Shown: positions 43,506-54,842, counted from the first letter of the stretch. The stretch: 64,000 bases of DNA from an uncultured Prevotellaceae bacterium (GCA_900315095.1 OMXS01000012.1:1-64000); one strand, 5' to 3'. The notes: generated from the letters alone by a model not told the origin. Made by a program: numbers and translations.

Positions 43506-45383
43506 GTGGAACAAAGCGAATATAAACTGCTGAACAAGATAAATGGCGTCGAGGACTTGCGCAAGTTAAGCATCGACCAGTTGCCATTGCTATGTAAGGA
43601 ATTGCGAAGCGACATCGTTAACGAGTTGTCTGTCAATCCTGGTCATTTGGCATCAAGTCTTGGTGTGGTGGAGATTACCGTTGCGCTACACTATGTGATG
43701 AACACTCCTGAGGACAGGATTGTGTGGGATGTGGGTCATCAGGCATACGGACATAAGATTCTTACTGGCCGTCGCGAGTCTTTCTGCACAAACCGCAAAC
43801 TCGGCGGTCTGCGCCCGTTCCCGTCACCACTTGAGAGTCCTTTCGATACCTTCACCTGCGGACACGCTTCAAACAGCATTTCTGCTGCTTTGGGTATGGC
43901 TGTTGCCGCAAAGGGAACCAAGAGGCATGTTGTGGCTGTGATTGGTGACGGTGCTATGAGTGGCGGTCTTGCATATGAAGGACTCAACAACGTGTCGAGT
44001 TCGCCCAATAATCTGCTAATCATTCTTAACGACAATAATATGTCCATCGATCGTTCGGTGGGTGGAATGAAACAGTTGTTGCTCTCGCTGAACACCAACG
44101 AGACCTATAACCGCTGGCGTTTCAAGGCTTCCAACTGGCTGAAAGGCAAGGGCTATCTGCGTGATGACCGCCGCAACGGGCTTATACGTCTGGGCAATGC
44201 GGCAAAGAGTGCCATCAGCGGTCAACAGAACATCTTTGAGGGAATGAATATTAGGTATTTCGGTCCCTTTGATGGTCATGATGTAAAGGAAATAGTGCGT
44301 CTCCTAAGACAACTGAAAGATATGGAGGGACCTAAACTGCTGCACTTGCACACGCAGAAAGGTCACGGATATAAACCGGCAGAGAAGCAGGCAACAATAT
44401 GGCACGCGCCAGGAAAGTTCAATCCTGACACAGGTGAGCGTCTGACCGCTGACACCTCTGATATGCCTCCGAAGTTCCAGGATGTGTTCGGAGAGACATT
44501 GCTTGAACTTGCAAAGCAAAACCCGCGCATCGTGGGAGTGACGCCAGCAATGCCTAGCGGATGCTCTATGAACATTATGATGAAGCAGATGCCCGACCGT
44601 GTTTTTGACGTAGGTATCGCCGAAGGTCATGCTGTGACATTCTCAGGCGGTATGGCTAAGGATGGACTCCAGCCATTCTGCAACATTTACAGCGCTTTCT
44701 CACAACGTGCTTACGATAACATTATACATGATGTGGCGTTGCTTAACCTTCCGGTAGTGATTTGTCTCGACCGTGCCGGTCTTGTCGGCGAGGATGGCCC
44801 CACACATCACGGCGCTTTTGACATTGCCGCATTGCGTCCCATTCCAAATCTAACGATTGCCTCGCCGATGGACGAGACAGAGTTGCGCAAGATGATGTTC
44901 ACGGCTCAATTGCCCGACAAGGGAACATTCGTTATACGTTATCCGCGCGGTCGTGGCTCGGTGGTTGATTGGCGCTGCCCTCTTGAAGAGATTGCCGTTG
45001 GCAAGGGACGTTGTCTGCACGAGGGTACTGATGTGGCTGTCCTCAGCTTCGGTCCTCTCGGTGTTGAGGTTGAGAAGGTCATTGATGATGTCTCGCTGAG
45101 TGTTGCTCATTATGACATGCGCTTCGCAAAGCCTCTTGATGAGGAAATACTTGACGAGGTGGGACGCAAGTTCAAGCGTATTGTGACAATAGAAGATGGT
45201 TCGCGTGAAGGCGGTTTCGGTTCGGCTGTCCTCGAGTGGATGTCCGATCACGGTTACACACCACAGATAAAGCGTCTCGGTCTGCCAGACAAGTTTGTTG
45301 AACACGGAACTGTGGCAGAGTTGCAAAAGATAACTGGAATAGATGCAGAGAGCATAAAGAAGGCTGTGGAAGGCACTCTATAA
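43506..45383 (+). CDS. dxs: 1-deoxy-D-xylulose-5-phosphate synthase
   Basis: A 625-residue thiamine-diphosphate enzyme that joins pyruvate and glyceraldehyde 3-phosphate, the first step of the non-mevalonate isoprenoid pathway. The TPP/Mg motif [16 protein letters not shown] (near 150) and the transketolase-type [19 protein letters not shown] (near 420) are intact. It begins with GTG at 43506; no ATG fits better, and the N-terminus matches the family. It is followed after 48 bp by trkA and may be read through into the potassium-uptake genes. Confidence 0.96.
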   Translation: MEQSEYKLLNKINGVEDLRKLSIDQLPLLCKELRSDIVNELSVNPGHLASSLGVVEITVALHYVMNTPEDRIVWDVGHQAYGHKILTGRRESFCTNRKLGGLRPFPSPLESPFDTFTCGHASNSISAALGMAVAAKGTKRHVVAVIGDGAMSGGLAYEGLNNVSSSPNNLLIILNDNNMSIDRSVGGMKQLLLSLNTNETYNRWRFKASNWLKGKGYLRDDRRNGLIRLGNAAKSAISGQQNIFEGMNIRYFGPFDGHDVKEIVRLLRQLKDMEGPKLLHLHTQKGHGYKPAEKQATIWHAPGKFNPDTGERLTADTSDMPPKFQDVFGETLLELAKQNPRIVGVTPAMPSGCSMNIMMKQMPDRVFDVGIAEGHAVTFSGGMAKDGLQPFCNIYSAFSQRAYDNIIHDVALLNLPVVICLDRAGLVGEDGPTHHGAFDIAALRPIPNLTIASPMDETELRKMMFTAQLPDKGTFVIRYPRGRGSVVDWRCPLEEIAVGKGRCLHEGTDVAVLSFGPLGVEVEKVIDDVSLSVAHYDMRFAKPLDEEILDEVGRKFKRIVTIEDGSREGGFGSAVLEWMSDHGYTPQIKRLGLPDKFVEHGTVAELQKITGIDAESIKKAVEGTL

Positions 45384-45431
45384 TCAAGAGAGAAAGACTA
45401 CCCACTCCTGTTTTCCTAAACTCCTGATATA

Positions 45432-46781
45432 ATGAATATAATCATTGTTGGCGCTTACGCCATAGGAACACATTTGGCAAAGTTGCTGTCGAGAAGCAAC
45501 AACGACACGGTGCTGATAGACGACAGCGAGGTGCGCCTCGCTGGTGTCAGTGGCGATTATGACCTGATGACATACCTTGCCCCGCCGGCCAGTTTCAAGA
45601 CTTTGAAGGAGGCAGGCGTCAGCAATGCCGACCTGTTCATTGCCGTCACTCCCGACCATTTCCTGAATATCACGTGTTGCATGATGGCTCATTCGCTTGG
45701 CGCGAAGAAAACTGTTGCCAAAGTTGACGAGAATGAATATCTTGAAGAGAACCACCAGGCGTTCTTCAAGGAGGTGGGTATCGACTCGCTTATTTATCCT
45801 GAGCATTTGGCGGCAATAGACATCTGTAACGGACTGAAGATGAGTTGGGTGCGCCAGCGTTGGGATGTACATAACAGCGCTCTTGTGATGCTTGGTATCA
45901 AGATGCGCGAGACAGCAGAGATACTTAACCAACCGTTGAAAGAACTCAGCAAGCCTGACACTCCATATCATGTGGTTGCCGTGAAGCGTGGTGACGACAC
46001 AATCATACCGCGTGGTGATGACGAACTGAAACTGCACGACATGGTTTATTTCATGACCAAGCGAGACACCATCCCTTATGTCCGCAAGATTGTGGGCAAG
46101 GAGCATTATGTTGACGTAAAGAACGTAATGATAATGGGTGGCGGTACTACGGCGGTGAGAGCGATAAGTCTGCTGCCTGAATATATGAATGCCAAGATTA
46201 TCGAGATGGATGAGGCGCGATGTGAAGAACTTAACGAACTCATCGATAATGACCGCGTGATGATTATTAATGGCGACGGTCGTGACCTCACGTTGCTACG
46301 CGATGAAGGCATCGGCAACACTCAGGCATTCGTGGCCCTGACAAGTAATGCAGAGACTAACATTCTCGCCTGTCTCACCGCTAAACGCATGGGAGTGCGT
46401 AAGACGGTGGCCGTGGTTGAGAACATGGACTATGTCAGCATGGCCGAGAGTCTTGACATCGGAACAATCATCAATAAAAAAGCACTTGCTGCAAGTCGTA
46501 TCTATCAGATGATGCTTGACGAAGATGTCAGCGTGAGCAATATTAAATTTCTCACAACGGCAAATGCCGATGTGGCGGAGTTCACCGCCCAGCAGGGGTC
46601 TAAGGTGACACGCAAGAGGGTGTTCGAACTCGGACTCCCCAACGGAGTGACCATTGGTGGACTAGTACGTAATGGGGTAGGGCAGCTCGTTAGCGGTGGC
46701 ACGCAGATAGAGGCGGGCGATAACGTGGTGGTGTTCTGCCATAATATAAACATGAGTAAGGTGGAGAAATTCTTCAAATGA
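45432..46781 (+). CDS. trkA: Trk potassium-uptake regulatory subunit TrkA
   Basis: A 449-residue cytoplasmic ring protein that gates TrkH in response to nucleotides. It has two RCK-N plus RCK-C repeats: the first Rossmann loop is GAYAIGTHLA (8-17; the second Gly of GxGxxG is Tyr), the second is GGGTTAVRA near 237. Length matches two-repeat TrkA proteins. Its stop overlaps the trkH start by 4 bp (ATGA 46778-46781). Confidence 0.93.
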   Translation: MNIIIVGAYAIGTHLAKLLSRSNNDTVLIDDSEVRLAGVSGDYDLMTYLAPPASFKTLKEAGVSNADLFIAVTPDHFLNITCCMMAHSLGAKKTVAKVDENEYLEENHQAFFKEVGIDSLIYPEHLAAIDICNGLKMSWVRQRWDVHNSALVMLGIKMRETAEILNQPLKELSKPDTPYHVVAVKRGDDTIIPRGDDELKLHDMVYFMTKRDTIPYVRKIVGKEHYVDVKNVMIMGGGTTAVRAISLLPEYMNAKIIEMDEARCEELNELIDNDRVMIINGDGRDLTLLRDEGIGNTQAFVALTSNAETNILACLTAKRMGVRKTVAVVENMDYVSMAESLDIGTIINKKALAASRIYQMMLDEDVSVSNIKFLTTANADVAEFTAQQGSKVTRKRVFELGLPNGVTIGGLVRNGVGQLVSGGTQIEAGDNVVVFCHNINMSKVEKFFK

Positions 46782-48235
46782 TAAACCTGAAGATCATATA
46801 TAAAATCATTGGGCAACTGCTTTACATCGAGGCGTTCCTCATGGCAGTATGTGTTGCTATGGCATTTGCTTATGGCGAGACCGACTCAATGGGTTTTCTC
46901 TTCTCTACAATCATTACTGTTGGTGCGGCTCTGATATTCCGCTATTTGGGACTTAACGCCAACAACTCCCTTGGTCGTCGCGATGCTTATCTGCTGGTGA
47001 CGCTGGTGTGGGTGGTGTTCAGTTTCTTCGGCGCATTGCCTTTCTACATCACGGGATATCTGCCACATTTCACCGATGCATATTTCGAGACGATGTCAGG
47101 GTTCTCAACAACTGGTGCCAGCGTCATCGATAACGTGGAGCGACTGCCTCATGCCTTGAAGTTCTGGCGCTCGCTGACACAATGGATAGGCGGATTAGGA
47201 ATAGTGTTCTTCACCATAGCCATTATTCCTTCGCTTGTGGGAGGCAACATGCGAGTGTTCTCGGCCGAGGCCACGGGACCGATACGTGCCAAGATGCACC
47301 CGCGGCTGAAGACAACGGCAAAGTGGATTTGGAGCATGTACACGCTGCTTACTATCGGTTGTGCCCTTTGCTTCTTCTTCTCAGGAATGGATGTATTTGA
47401 CAGCGTTAACTATTCCATGACCATAACTGCCACGGGAGGTTTCGCCACTCACGACGCCTCTACGGGTTATTTCCATTCCGCAGCGATAGACTATACCGCC
47501 ATAACGTTCATGTTCCTTTCGGGAATCAGTTTCGCCTTGCTCTACGCATTGTTCTTCAAAGGCAAGATAAAGGCGTTTTTCAAGAATCTTGAACTACGGT
47601 TGTTTATCATACTTATCGTTATTGCCACAATTGCAATAACAATAATATTGCTTCATAATAACAACTATGGGTTCCATGATGCCTTCCGCTATTCGTTGTT
47701 CCAAGTGGTTTCTTTCATTACCACCACAGGAATTTTCAACGACGATGCAGGCAAGTGGCCGCATATCACATGGGTGATACTATCTGTTTGCATGTTCTTT
47801 GGAGGATGTGCAGGCAGTACCAGCGGCGGTTTCAAGTGCGTGCGCGGAGTGATGGTTCTCAAGGTGCTTTTTAACGAACTAAAACGTGTCATTCATCCTC
47901 GCGCCGTACTGCCGGTAAAGGTGAACGACCGGATAATACCATACGGGGCGCAGGTATCGGTGCTCACATTCTTCGTGCTGTACATGTTGCTGTGCCTCTT
48001 GTCTTATTTCATAATGATTATTGCAGGTGTCGATAGCACCAACTCGATAACAATTGCACTCAGCTGTGCAAGCAACGTCGGTCCTACCCTCGGACTCGAG
48101 ATAGGTCCCACCATGTCGTGGAGCATATTGCCCGACGTCGTGAAATGGCTGTTGTCTGGTCTCATGCTGATGGGACGTCTCGAGATTACTACTGTTGTGG
48201 TTCTCTTCACCAGCGCGTTCTGGAAAGACAACTAA
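46778..48235 (+). CDS. trkH: Trk potassium-uptake channel TrkH
   Basis: A 485-residue inner-membrane K+ transporter with about ten membrane segments. Selectivity-filter pore loops are visible: SGFSTTGASV (near 107), TATGGFATHD (near 218), FITTTGIFND (near 315) and SNVGPTLGLE (near 432). It is translationally coupled to trkA. Together they import K+ with protons or sodium. Confidence 0.95.
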   Translation: MINLKIIYKIIGQLLYIEAFLMAVCVAMAFAYGETDSMGFLFSTIITVGAALIFRYLGLNANNSLGRRDAYLLVTLVWVVFSFFGALPFYITGYLPHFTDAYFETMSGFSTTGASVIDNVERLPHALKFWRSLTQWIGGLGIVFFTIAIIPSLVGGNMRVFSAEATGPIRAKMHPRLKTTAKWIWSMYTLLTIGCALCFFFSGMDVFDSVNYSMTITATGGFATHDASTGYFHSAAIDYTAITFMFLSGISFALLYALFFKGKIKAFFKNLELRLFIILIVIATIAITIILLHNNNYGFHDAFRYSLFQVVSFITTTGIFNDDAGKWPHITWVILSVCMFFGGCAGSTSGGFKCVRGVMVLKVLFNELKRVIHPRAVLPVKVNDRIIPYGAQVSVLTFFVLYMLLCLLSYFIMIIAGVDSTNSITIALSCASNVGPTLGLEIGPTMSWSILPDVVKWLLSGLMLMGRLEITTVVVLFTSAFWKDN

Positions 48236-48304
48236 CCCAATTAATAAATGATAAATGCGTAAATAACAACTTGAAAATTGTAACTCTAAATTTGTAATTC
48301 GAAT

Positions 48305-49267
48305 ATGCTGCTAATAAAGTTTGAACCGCTATTAAAACAAACTCTGTGGGGAGGAGACAAGATAATTCCCTTCCAGAGAATGACATGTAACTTGGAAAAT
48401 GTAGGTGAGAGTTGGGAAATATCTGGCGTAAAGGACAACGAGACTGTTGTCTGTGCAGGACCGATGAAAGGCAAACGACTCAACGAGTTGGTTGCAGAGA
48501 TGAAGGAAACACTCGTGGGAAAGGAAAACTATGAGCGTTTTGGTAATGAGTTCCCTCTGCTCGTAAAGTTCATCGATGCACGTCAGGACCTTTCCATTCA
48601 GGTGCATCCTAATGACGAAATAGCCCGCCGACATGGCAAACCTCACGGAAAAACAGAGATGTGGTATGTACTCCCTTCCGAGCCAGGTGCAAAACTCTAT
48701 TGTGGACTGAAGAAGCAGATAACGCCCGAGCAATACACAGAAATGGTGGAGAACGACACTATATGCGACGCTCTTGCGCAATATGAGGTGCATGAGGATG
48801 ATGTGTTCTTTCTGCCTGCAGGTCGCATCCATGCTATAGGTGCGGGAAGTTTCGTGGCAGAGATACAGCAGACAAGTGATGTAACATATCGCATCTACGA
48901 CTACAAGCGAAAGGACAAGGATGGCAACTACCGAGAGTTGCACACTCGAGAGGCTGCAGAGAGCATCAACTACACCGTGGAAAAGAACTACCGCACGGAG
49001 TATCATCCGCGCAAGAATCAGGGGGTGCCACTCGTCACATGCCCGTATTTCAGCACCGCCGTCTATGACCTCGACGAACCAATGACGCTAGATTACTCAG
49101 AACTCGACTCCTTCGTTATTCTCATTGCCGTCAAGGGAGAAGGCAGCATTACTGATGAACAGGGCAACAAATACACGTTCATAGCCGGAGAGACAGTTCT
49201 TGTTCCTGCCAACGTAAACACCGTTAGGGTAGAGGGCACCGTAAAATTCCTTGAGACATACGTATAA
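48305..49267 (+). CDS. manA: Mannose-6-phosphate isomerase, class I
   Basis: A 320-residue zinc cupin enzyme that interconverts fructose 6-phosphate and mannose 6-phosphate, feeding GDP-mannose and polysaccharide synthesis. The metal site is visible as QVHPNDEIA (near 99), the HGKTEMWYV block, and PAGRIHAIGAG (near 176). It is the short, Bacillus-like type. A -7-like TAAATTTG at 48287-48294 precedes the ATG by 10 bp with no clear -33. It ends at a terminator shared with the convergent small-protein gene. Confidence 0.93.
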   Translation: MLLIKFEPLLKQTLWGGDKIIPFQRMTCNLENVGESWEISGVKDNETVVCAGPMKGKRLNELVAEMKETLVGKENYERFGNEFPLLVKFIDARQDLSIQVHPNDEIARRHGKPHGKTEMWYVLPSEPGAKLYCGLKKQITPEQYTEMVENDTICDALAQYEVHEDDVFFLPAGRIHAIGAGSFVAEIQQTSDVTYRIYDYKRKDKDGNYRELHTREAAESINYTVEKNYRTEYHPRKNQGVPLVTCPYFSTAVYDLDEPMTLDYSELDSFVILIAVKGEGSITDEQGNKYTFIAGETVLVPANVNTVRVEGTVKFLETYV

Positions 49268-49293
49268 TCTCCACACAAAATGTTCCTAAAAAA

Positions 49294-49333
49294 GAAGAAG
49301 GGCACCGAGACTCAATCCCGATGCCCTTCTTTT
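49294..49333. terminator. Bidirectional terminator, manA / 49364 gene
   Basis: AAGAAGGGCA (49295-49304) pairs with TGCCCTTCTT (49322-49331), with A-run and T-run on either side. A nearly identical copy stands at 55077-55116. Confidence 0.85.
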
Positions 49334-49363
49334 AAATTATGGTATTACGATTAATCGTCATCA

Positions 49364-49564
49364 CTATTCTGTGCTCCAGTCTGTGTGCATAGGTGAATAA
49401 CTAAGATCGTCGTCGTCTTCTACAACCTCGTCATTATCCTTGGCAAAACCGTCTTCCACTTCGTAACTTACACCTCCTAATCCTATGTCTGGGTTGTCAA
49501 GTAACGAACCGAAGAGTTTTACGTCTACAACTGTAACAGAAGGCTTGCTATATACTTTTTTCAT
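49364..49564 (-). CDS. 66-aa acidic protein, unit 2
   Basis: A small protein with no signal peptide. It begins MKKVYSKPSVTVVDVKLFG, passes a Gly-rich middle (GLGGVSY), and ends in an acidic tail (EVVEDDDDLSYSPM). 55 of 66 residues match the 55148 protein, and the last 23 are identical. It starts 9 bp after the giant secreted protein's stop, preceded by AAAAGAG as ribosome site, so it is surely co-transcribed. The conserved acidic tail suggests binding to a basic or metal-dependent partner. Family not recognised. Confidence 0.82.
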   Translation of the reverse strand: MKKVYSKPSVTVVDVKLFGSLLDNPDIGLGGVSYEVEDGFAKDNDEVVEDDDDLSYSPMHTDWSTE

Positions 49565-49573
49565 CTCTTTTGC

Positions 49574-52500
49574 TTATTTAATGATTATTTTTTTGCCATT
49601 CTTGATATAAATACCGCTCTTTGTCGGATGGTCAACCTTTATTCCACTCAGCGTGTAGTAAGAGTCCTCCTCAGCAGCGTCGTTGACTTCAATACCTGTC
49701 ACAGCGGTAACCGTGGTGTTGTCTTCCACATCATTTTCATCAACAAATACGATGTGCATCTTGGCTCCTCCCAGGTTTCCTGTGGATGGCTGAACTGCAG
49801 ATGTCAAGATAGGCAGGTATGCCTTGTTCGGTCCTAACTTCGCAGTCTTTGAAGCACGGTAGAATGCTATGCCTTCAACAGTCTTGCCTGTTACCGGATT
49901 TGTGCCTTTTGCGTTGAGCAGGTAGTTGGTGTATTCGCCAGGATTTGCTCCTATGCTGTTGTTTTGCTCGAGGTTAGCGCAAAGCATGTTTGTCTCGCTC
50001 AACTTCAAGTCGGCATTGCTCTTGTCGTGCATGTCTGGAACAAACAGATGGAAGTCTGAAGACTTGTCCTCTCCTTCCTTAGTGTTATAAATAATCACAC
50101 CAAGACCTTCTTCACCGTTTGCGCTTGCAGCAGGAAGAATCTTATTAACCTCTGCCAGTTCAATCTTGCTCTCGTTATAGTTAACATCGCTCACACGATA
50201 AGCCTTGATATTGTCTGCGCTGAAATATGGTGTCAGTCTATGGTCGATGTCGCGTGCGCGGCATTCTGTAGAATAACCATAACTGTTCACACTCTTCGGG
50301 TCAGTTGAAACTGCAATCTTCTTCAGTACCCATCCGCCCAGCGCAAGTGTCAGATTTGCCTTTGAGCCAGTGTTCTTTATGGCCACGATATAGTCACCAG
50401 AGTTGTCATTAGCCTCATAGTAGCTGCAGTTAGTGGCATTGATATCTGCAAATGAGCCAGTTCCAAGCTTATATTTCTTGACAGCAGCGGAAGTACCCTT
50501 CATACGCAGATATACTGCACCGCCTGCCGGAACGTCAGGAACAACCATCTTGTTGCACCAGTCATTTTCTCCAGCATCCAGAGTGAGACCTTCTGACGTA
50601 ATCTGCATCTTGCCATTGTTCTCAGGATCGTTGTTGTCCATATAGAACCATAGACCTTGTGTCTCAGGAATAACGATACCGGTAGCCTCGTCGCCTGTCC
50701 CGTGCTTTGCCCACAACTGGTTAGCGCTCTGCTCGCTGTTGGACTCGAATATGTTGTCTTGTCCTTTTGTGTCAATTGCCTGACTGTTCACGCGCATAGA
50801 ACCATCCTCATCCCAAAGGGCGAGGTTGTAATGAGTATCAACAGGGATGCTATTCTGCACCTTATTATTATTAACAGTCCACTCGTTAGCAACATCTGGG
50901 CCTGAGTACGGATTGACATCTGTGAAGTCCCAAGTGTATGGATAAGACTGTGCCTCCTGATATGCGATGGTGACGTTATGCTCTGCATAGTCGGCCACGA
51001 AGTTCAGATTCTTCTCCATATCTTTGCCACGAACGCGGATAGTACCGATGTCACCCTTTGTACCGGTGTAAGAGAATGACACCACCTTGCCGTCCTCGCT
51101 GGTGTTGTTCGTCAGAACAGGGTATGATGCGAATTTACCTGTAGAGGCAGAGATGTCGTTCATCTGATAGTACCTGCCAGAATAGTTGGCCAACTGTTCA
51201 TCCTTACCTAAATGTTTCAACGTCCAGGTATTGGTCTTGCTGGCGTTATCATTCTCCGTAGTTACCTGATAGAAAGCGTCACCTTCAATTTCGTTGGTAT
51301 AGATACGGTCACCGCGGTAGATTTGTATGCTGTAAATCTTGCACATGCTTCCGCCAGTCATCTTGAATACAATGTCGGCTGGACCACCGTCATGTCCTTT
51401 AGCAAAGAAGTGGTAGCAGCCACGGTAGTTATTATCGCCATCAGCACCATCCCAATGAGAACCGCCAACGATGTAGTCGTCGCTCTCGCTGATATCGTTA
51501 TACACGGCATCGTACGCACCTCTGATGTTGAATACAGCCTGGTCGTTGAAAGCGCCCTTGCCAGTACCCATGTAAATAATCACGCGGTCGCCGGGCATCA
51601 ACCAAGGAATACGGAATTCTCCGCCCTTCAAGATGCCCACGTAGCGGTCGGGATCTACAGTTGACTGATGGATGTCTTGTCCTTTAAACTCGTTGAACAT
51701 AACGCTCGCGTTGGCGCTGGTTCTCAACACCATGCCCTCGGTATTCCAAATCAAATCGGCGTTGTCACCTTCCAAGTCATATTTGTTAGTGAACAGGGGG
51801 TCGTACAACTTGCCGGCATTCACCAGATTGTAGTTGAACATCCAGTCGGATGCGTCACCACTAATCTCATCATAGAGCAGTCCCGTTCCGGATTTTGGCA
51901 GAGCCTCCAACACCTCATCATTGCTACTGTAATTACTAATATCTGCACCAAAGTAATCAGCGAAATATTGGCCGTAGGATATAGGATTTGCTGCATTATG
52001 AGTGTAAACTGCTGCATGGCCGTTGTGACCGGGTTGTTCGGGCGATTCTAATTTCGGTTCATACTTCAGACCATTCAGAGCATTGGACGAGTAGTCCCAA
52101 ATATGTCCTCTGGTACCTGTTCCTGAATTTCCGTCAAATGTAGGATCTGCACTATAAGCGATGGTAAGGGCATATACAGGATTGCCCTTTATTCTTGCAT
52201 CACCAATCTTTATAAGGATGGTACCACCCTTGTCCCCATCACCATATTGGATGCCGTCAATCATCAGTTTGTAATGATTCTCATGTCCTGGTCCACCTCC
52301 TCCATTTACATGTTTTAAATACGGGTGGCAAGCCGTGATATTGCCGGACATCTTTTTGATAGTGAGCGAGGTTTTATCATTATAACCATATAAATCAGCC
52401 AGTTCATACTCTGTCTCAAAAGTATCAGGATTAGGCACACCAATTTTCCCGTCTTTATCGTCTTTTACTGCTGTAGTGCCGTTGGGCACCCATTTAGCCA

Positions 52501-54496
52501 ACGGATAAATCTTCTTGTTAGGATTGAACACTACCTGCAAAAGCTTTGCCACACCGCAGGCTTTCTGTGCACCTCCATTGCCACTACCATAAGGAAGGTA
52601 CTCAAGATTATTCTGGCCCTGTCCGCTACCGTTGAAACTTAAACCTGTGGCATTCCATCCACCATACAGGTAATATGTCTCTTCTGCTTTTACTTCTCCA
52701 GGGATTTCATAGGTAACTTCTTCTCCATTCGAATAGTCGCCGATTTTGGTAAACGTTTTATTTCCTCCCGCATCAACTTTCACCAAATAATATGGACAAG
52801 TAACATCTACTGTCTGTTCGTTTGGACGGTCAAACAGCTTGCTCCAATTATCGTCACCGTAACTGCCATTGTCTCCATAATAAACTTCATCGCCGTCAAT
52901 GGCATAACTATAATAGTTCATGCTGGCAGCTTGGAACGTCAGGCTCATCTTACCGTCTTCCAAAGGCATGAACTTATAGAACGTACCCGTCTCAGGAATG
53001 TTGTGAGCCAAGTCGAACTCAAACTGGGGATTTCCATTCTCATCGAGGCTCATTCCTGGAAGTTTATAGCCGTTGACGCCATTGACAATCGACACTGGGC
53101 CATGTGGTGAAGTGACGACATGAGCATGCTGAGAGGCATCATTGTCACCCACATGCACCTCCAAGCCGCCAGGAACGATGTGCTCCATAGCCTGCAACTC
53201 ACCTGTGATGTCGAATTTTGCAGTGTACTTATCTGCGTCATACTCATCCACCATCGATGCTTGGTGGTCGCTGAAAATCTTGATTTTCACGATACGGGTA
53301 TCGGGAGCAATGGCAATGTCCAGATGCCCGTCTTCAGTAATCACGTAGCGTGTGTATCTAAGCGGATTGACATCGGGAGAATCATTATAAGTGCCATTGT
53401 TGTCTTCTGCATATATATTACCCTCGCCTCGATACCAGTCTGTCTCCGGAGTAGCACCTGACGTTATGTAAACGTCTTCGCCTTCATCGAAAGTACCGTC
53501 GTTGTATTTGTCAAAAAACGCTTTACTGCCCATATACGAGCCGTTTTCTCCTGCACTAGAGAATTTGGGTGCCGTTCCGGTATAAGAGAATACCACACGG
53601 TCACCTTCTCTCAGGTTACAGATACTGAAGGTTCCCCATGTACCCGATGGCGAACGAAGTCCATAGTTAAAACGCCAATCTCCAGCATTCGGGTCAATCG
53701 CAATTCTGTTATTCGCCGTGTTTTTCGAGCCGGAAAGTATAATATATTGAGCCGAATTCCCATTTAGAGTAAAACCTGTTTCTTCCGTAGAAAGAGTATA
53801 CGAGGTATGGTATGGCTGACCATTGTTATTATATTTCTTAGGGTCATTCTCGCTAAAATCATCATACAAGTCATACTCCTCGTAGCCAGGGTCGTAGTCA
53901 AAGTGGGGAGTTTCTCTTTCCACAGTCTGAATGGTTATCCTTTCGACTCCAGAATATTGGCCAGTGAATAGAAGCTGAAGTGTTCCATCACTATTCATCG
54001 TAATTACTTGGCCAGCGTTTCCTAAATCCCATTCTAAACGTATAGTTGTGTTTGGGTCGTAGCGGTCATTGTTATCAGACATAACTCTGAATCCACCGTT
54101 GTTAGCATCATTGCCATTATCTCCCCAAACTGTCACAATATCGCCCTTTTTCAGGTTGGCGATGTTGAAATTGTCATTGTTGGCGTCGCCTTTCTGCAGG
54201 TAAGTTATACTATTGGAACCTTTCCACAGATGCCAATAACTACTATTTCCAACTGAAATTGGATGTTCGGAGAATGTTCTCAGTGTTTGACCATTAGAAG
54301 AGATACTTGAGATGGCATTGCCATTCCAAACGACATTTGCATTTGGTTGCTGATTAATTCCGTCAGGCGCGGGAAGTCCCGTAAAGTCGATGGTCTCGGT
54401 AACAGGCTTCATGATAACACGCCTCTGCGCTAGGGCACCATTCCCCAGCAAACATGTTAGTACAAATAGTACTGCTAAGGATAATACTTTTTTCAT
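49574..54496 (-). CDS. Giant secreted protein (1640 aa), unit 2
   Basis: A 1640-residue exported protein. ATG 54496 gives a standard signal peptide (MKKVLSLAVLFVL ... ALAQ); the frame start at 54553 adds 19 residues in front of it and is not used. The body consists of repeated beta-rich modules of 150-250 residues that share motifs such as 'VVSFSYTGTKGDIG' and 'GDRVIIYMGTG'. These resemble carbohydrate-binding or adhesin-like sandwiches, but no catalytic motif is recognised. The C-terminal 270 residues are closely related to those of the 55358 protein, ending YYTLSGIKVDHPTKSGIYI and KNGKKIIIK. The predicted leader is about 100 nt (-7 at 54614-54607). Confidence 0.82.
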   Translation of the reverse strand: MKKVLSLAVLFVLTCLLGNGALAQRRVIMKPVTETIDFTGLPAPDGINQQPNANVVWNGNAISSISSNGQTLRTFSEHPISVGNSSYWHLWKGSNSITYLQKGDANNDNFNIANLKKGDIVTVWGDNGNDANNGGFRVMSDNNDRYDPNTTIRLEWDLGNAGQVITMNSDGTLQLLFTGQYSGVERITIQTVERETPHFDYDPGYEEYDLYDDFSENDPKKYNNNGQPYHTSYTLSTEETGFTLNGNSAQYIILSGSKNTANNRIAIDPNAGDWRFNYGLRSPSGTWGTFSICNLREGDRVVFSYTGTAPKFSSAGENGSYMGSKAFFDKYNDGTFDEGEDVYITSGATPETDWYRGEGNIYAEDNNGTYNDSPDVNPLRYTRYVITEDGHLDIAIAPDTRIVKIKIFSDHQASMVDEYDADKYTAKFDITGELQAMEHIVPGGLEVHVGDNDASQHAHVVTSPHGPVSIVNGVNGYKLPGMSLDENGNPQFEFDLAHNIPETGTFYKFMPLEDGKMSLTFQAASMNYYSYAIDGDEVYYGDNGSYGDDNWSKLFDRPNEQTVDVTCPYYLVKVDAGGNKTFTKIGDYSNGEEVTYEIPGEVKAEETYYLYGGWNATGLSFNGSGQGQNNLEYLPYGSGNGGAQKACGVAKLLQVVFNPNKKIYPLAKWVPNGTTAVKDDKDGKIGVPNPDTFETEYELADLYGYNDKTSLTIKKMSGNITACHPYLKHVNGGGGPGHENHYKLMIDGIQYGDGDKGGTILIKIGDARIKGNPVYALTIAYSADPTFDGNSGTGTRGHIWDYSSNALNGLKYEPKLESPEQPGHNGHAAVYTHNAANPISYGQYFADYFGADISNYSSNDEVLEALPKSGTGLLYDEISGDASDWMFNYNLVNAGKLYDPLFTNKYDLEGDNADLIWNTEGMVLRTSANASVMFNEFKGQDIHQSTVDPDRYVGILKGGEFRIPWLMPGDRVIIYMGTGKGAFNDQAVFNIRGAYDAVYNDISESDDYIVGGSHWDGADGDNNYRGCYHFFAKGHDGGPADIVFKMTGGSMCKIYSIQIYRGDRIYTNEIEGDAFYQVTTENDNASKTNTWTLKHLGKDEQLANYSGRYYQMNDISASTGKFASYPVLTNNTSEDGKVVSFSYTGTKGDIGTIRVRGKDMEKNLNFVADYAEHNVTIAYQEAQSYPYTWDFTDVNPYSGPDVANEWTVNNNKVQNSIPVDTHYNLALWDEDGSMRVNSQAIDTKGQDNIFESNSEQSANQLWAKHGTGDEATGIVIPETQGLWFYMDNNDPENNGKMQITSEGLTLDAGENDWCNKMVVPDVPAGGAVYLRMKGTSAAVKKYKLGTGSFADINATNCSYYEANDNSGDYIVAIKNTGSKANLTLALGGWVLKKIAVSTDPKSVNSYGYSTECRARDIDHRLTPYFSADNIKAYRVSDVNYNESKIELAEVNKILPAASANGEEGLGVIIYNTKEGEDKSSDFHLFVPDMHDKSNADLKLSETNMLCANLEQNNSIGANPGEYTNYLLNAKGTNPVTGKTVEGIAFYRASKTAKLGPNKAYLPILTSAVQPSTGNLGGAKMHIVFVDENDVEDNTTVTAVTGIEVNDAAEEDSYYTLSGIKVDHPTKSGIYIKNGKKIIIK

Positions 54497-54606
54497 TAGT
54501 GTTTGTGATTTGATTATTTGGATTATTTTTATATTATTATATAAGTTATGCAAGACTGTTCATTTTAAATGCATAGAATAATGCGGTGTTTATTTGTCAT
54601 CTGTTA

Positions 54607-54614
54607 CAAAATTA
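54607..54614 (-). promoter_or_regulatory. -7 element of unit 2
   Basis: TAATTTTG on the minus strand, about 111 bp before the start codon. The -33 position lacks TTTG. Confidence 0.45.
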
Positions 54615-54842
54615 ATAAAATTCGTTTGAATATGTAAGATAACGATGTAAAATACATATATGCATTAAACTTTATTAAGAGTTCATTCTCTTGTTTTAAC
54701 GTACATTGACAAATGTTCGTATATATATGCAGTTGTAAAAGAGAAGGATAATAGCAATGGATAATGTGCCGAAAGGTGCGGTGTCAAAAGATTTTACGCC
54801 TATATAGGATGGTCGTTGACAGTAGAATATAATAGTGTGTTT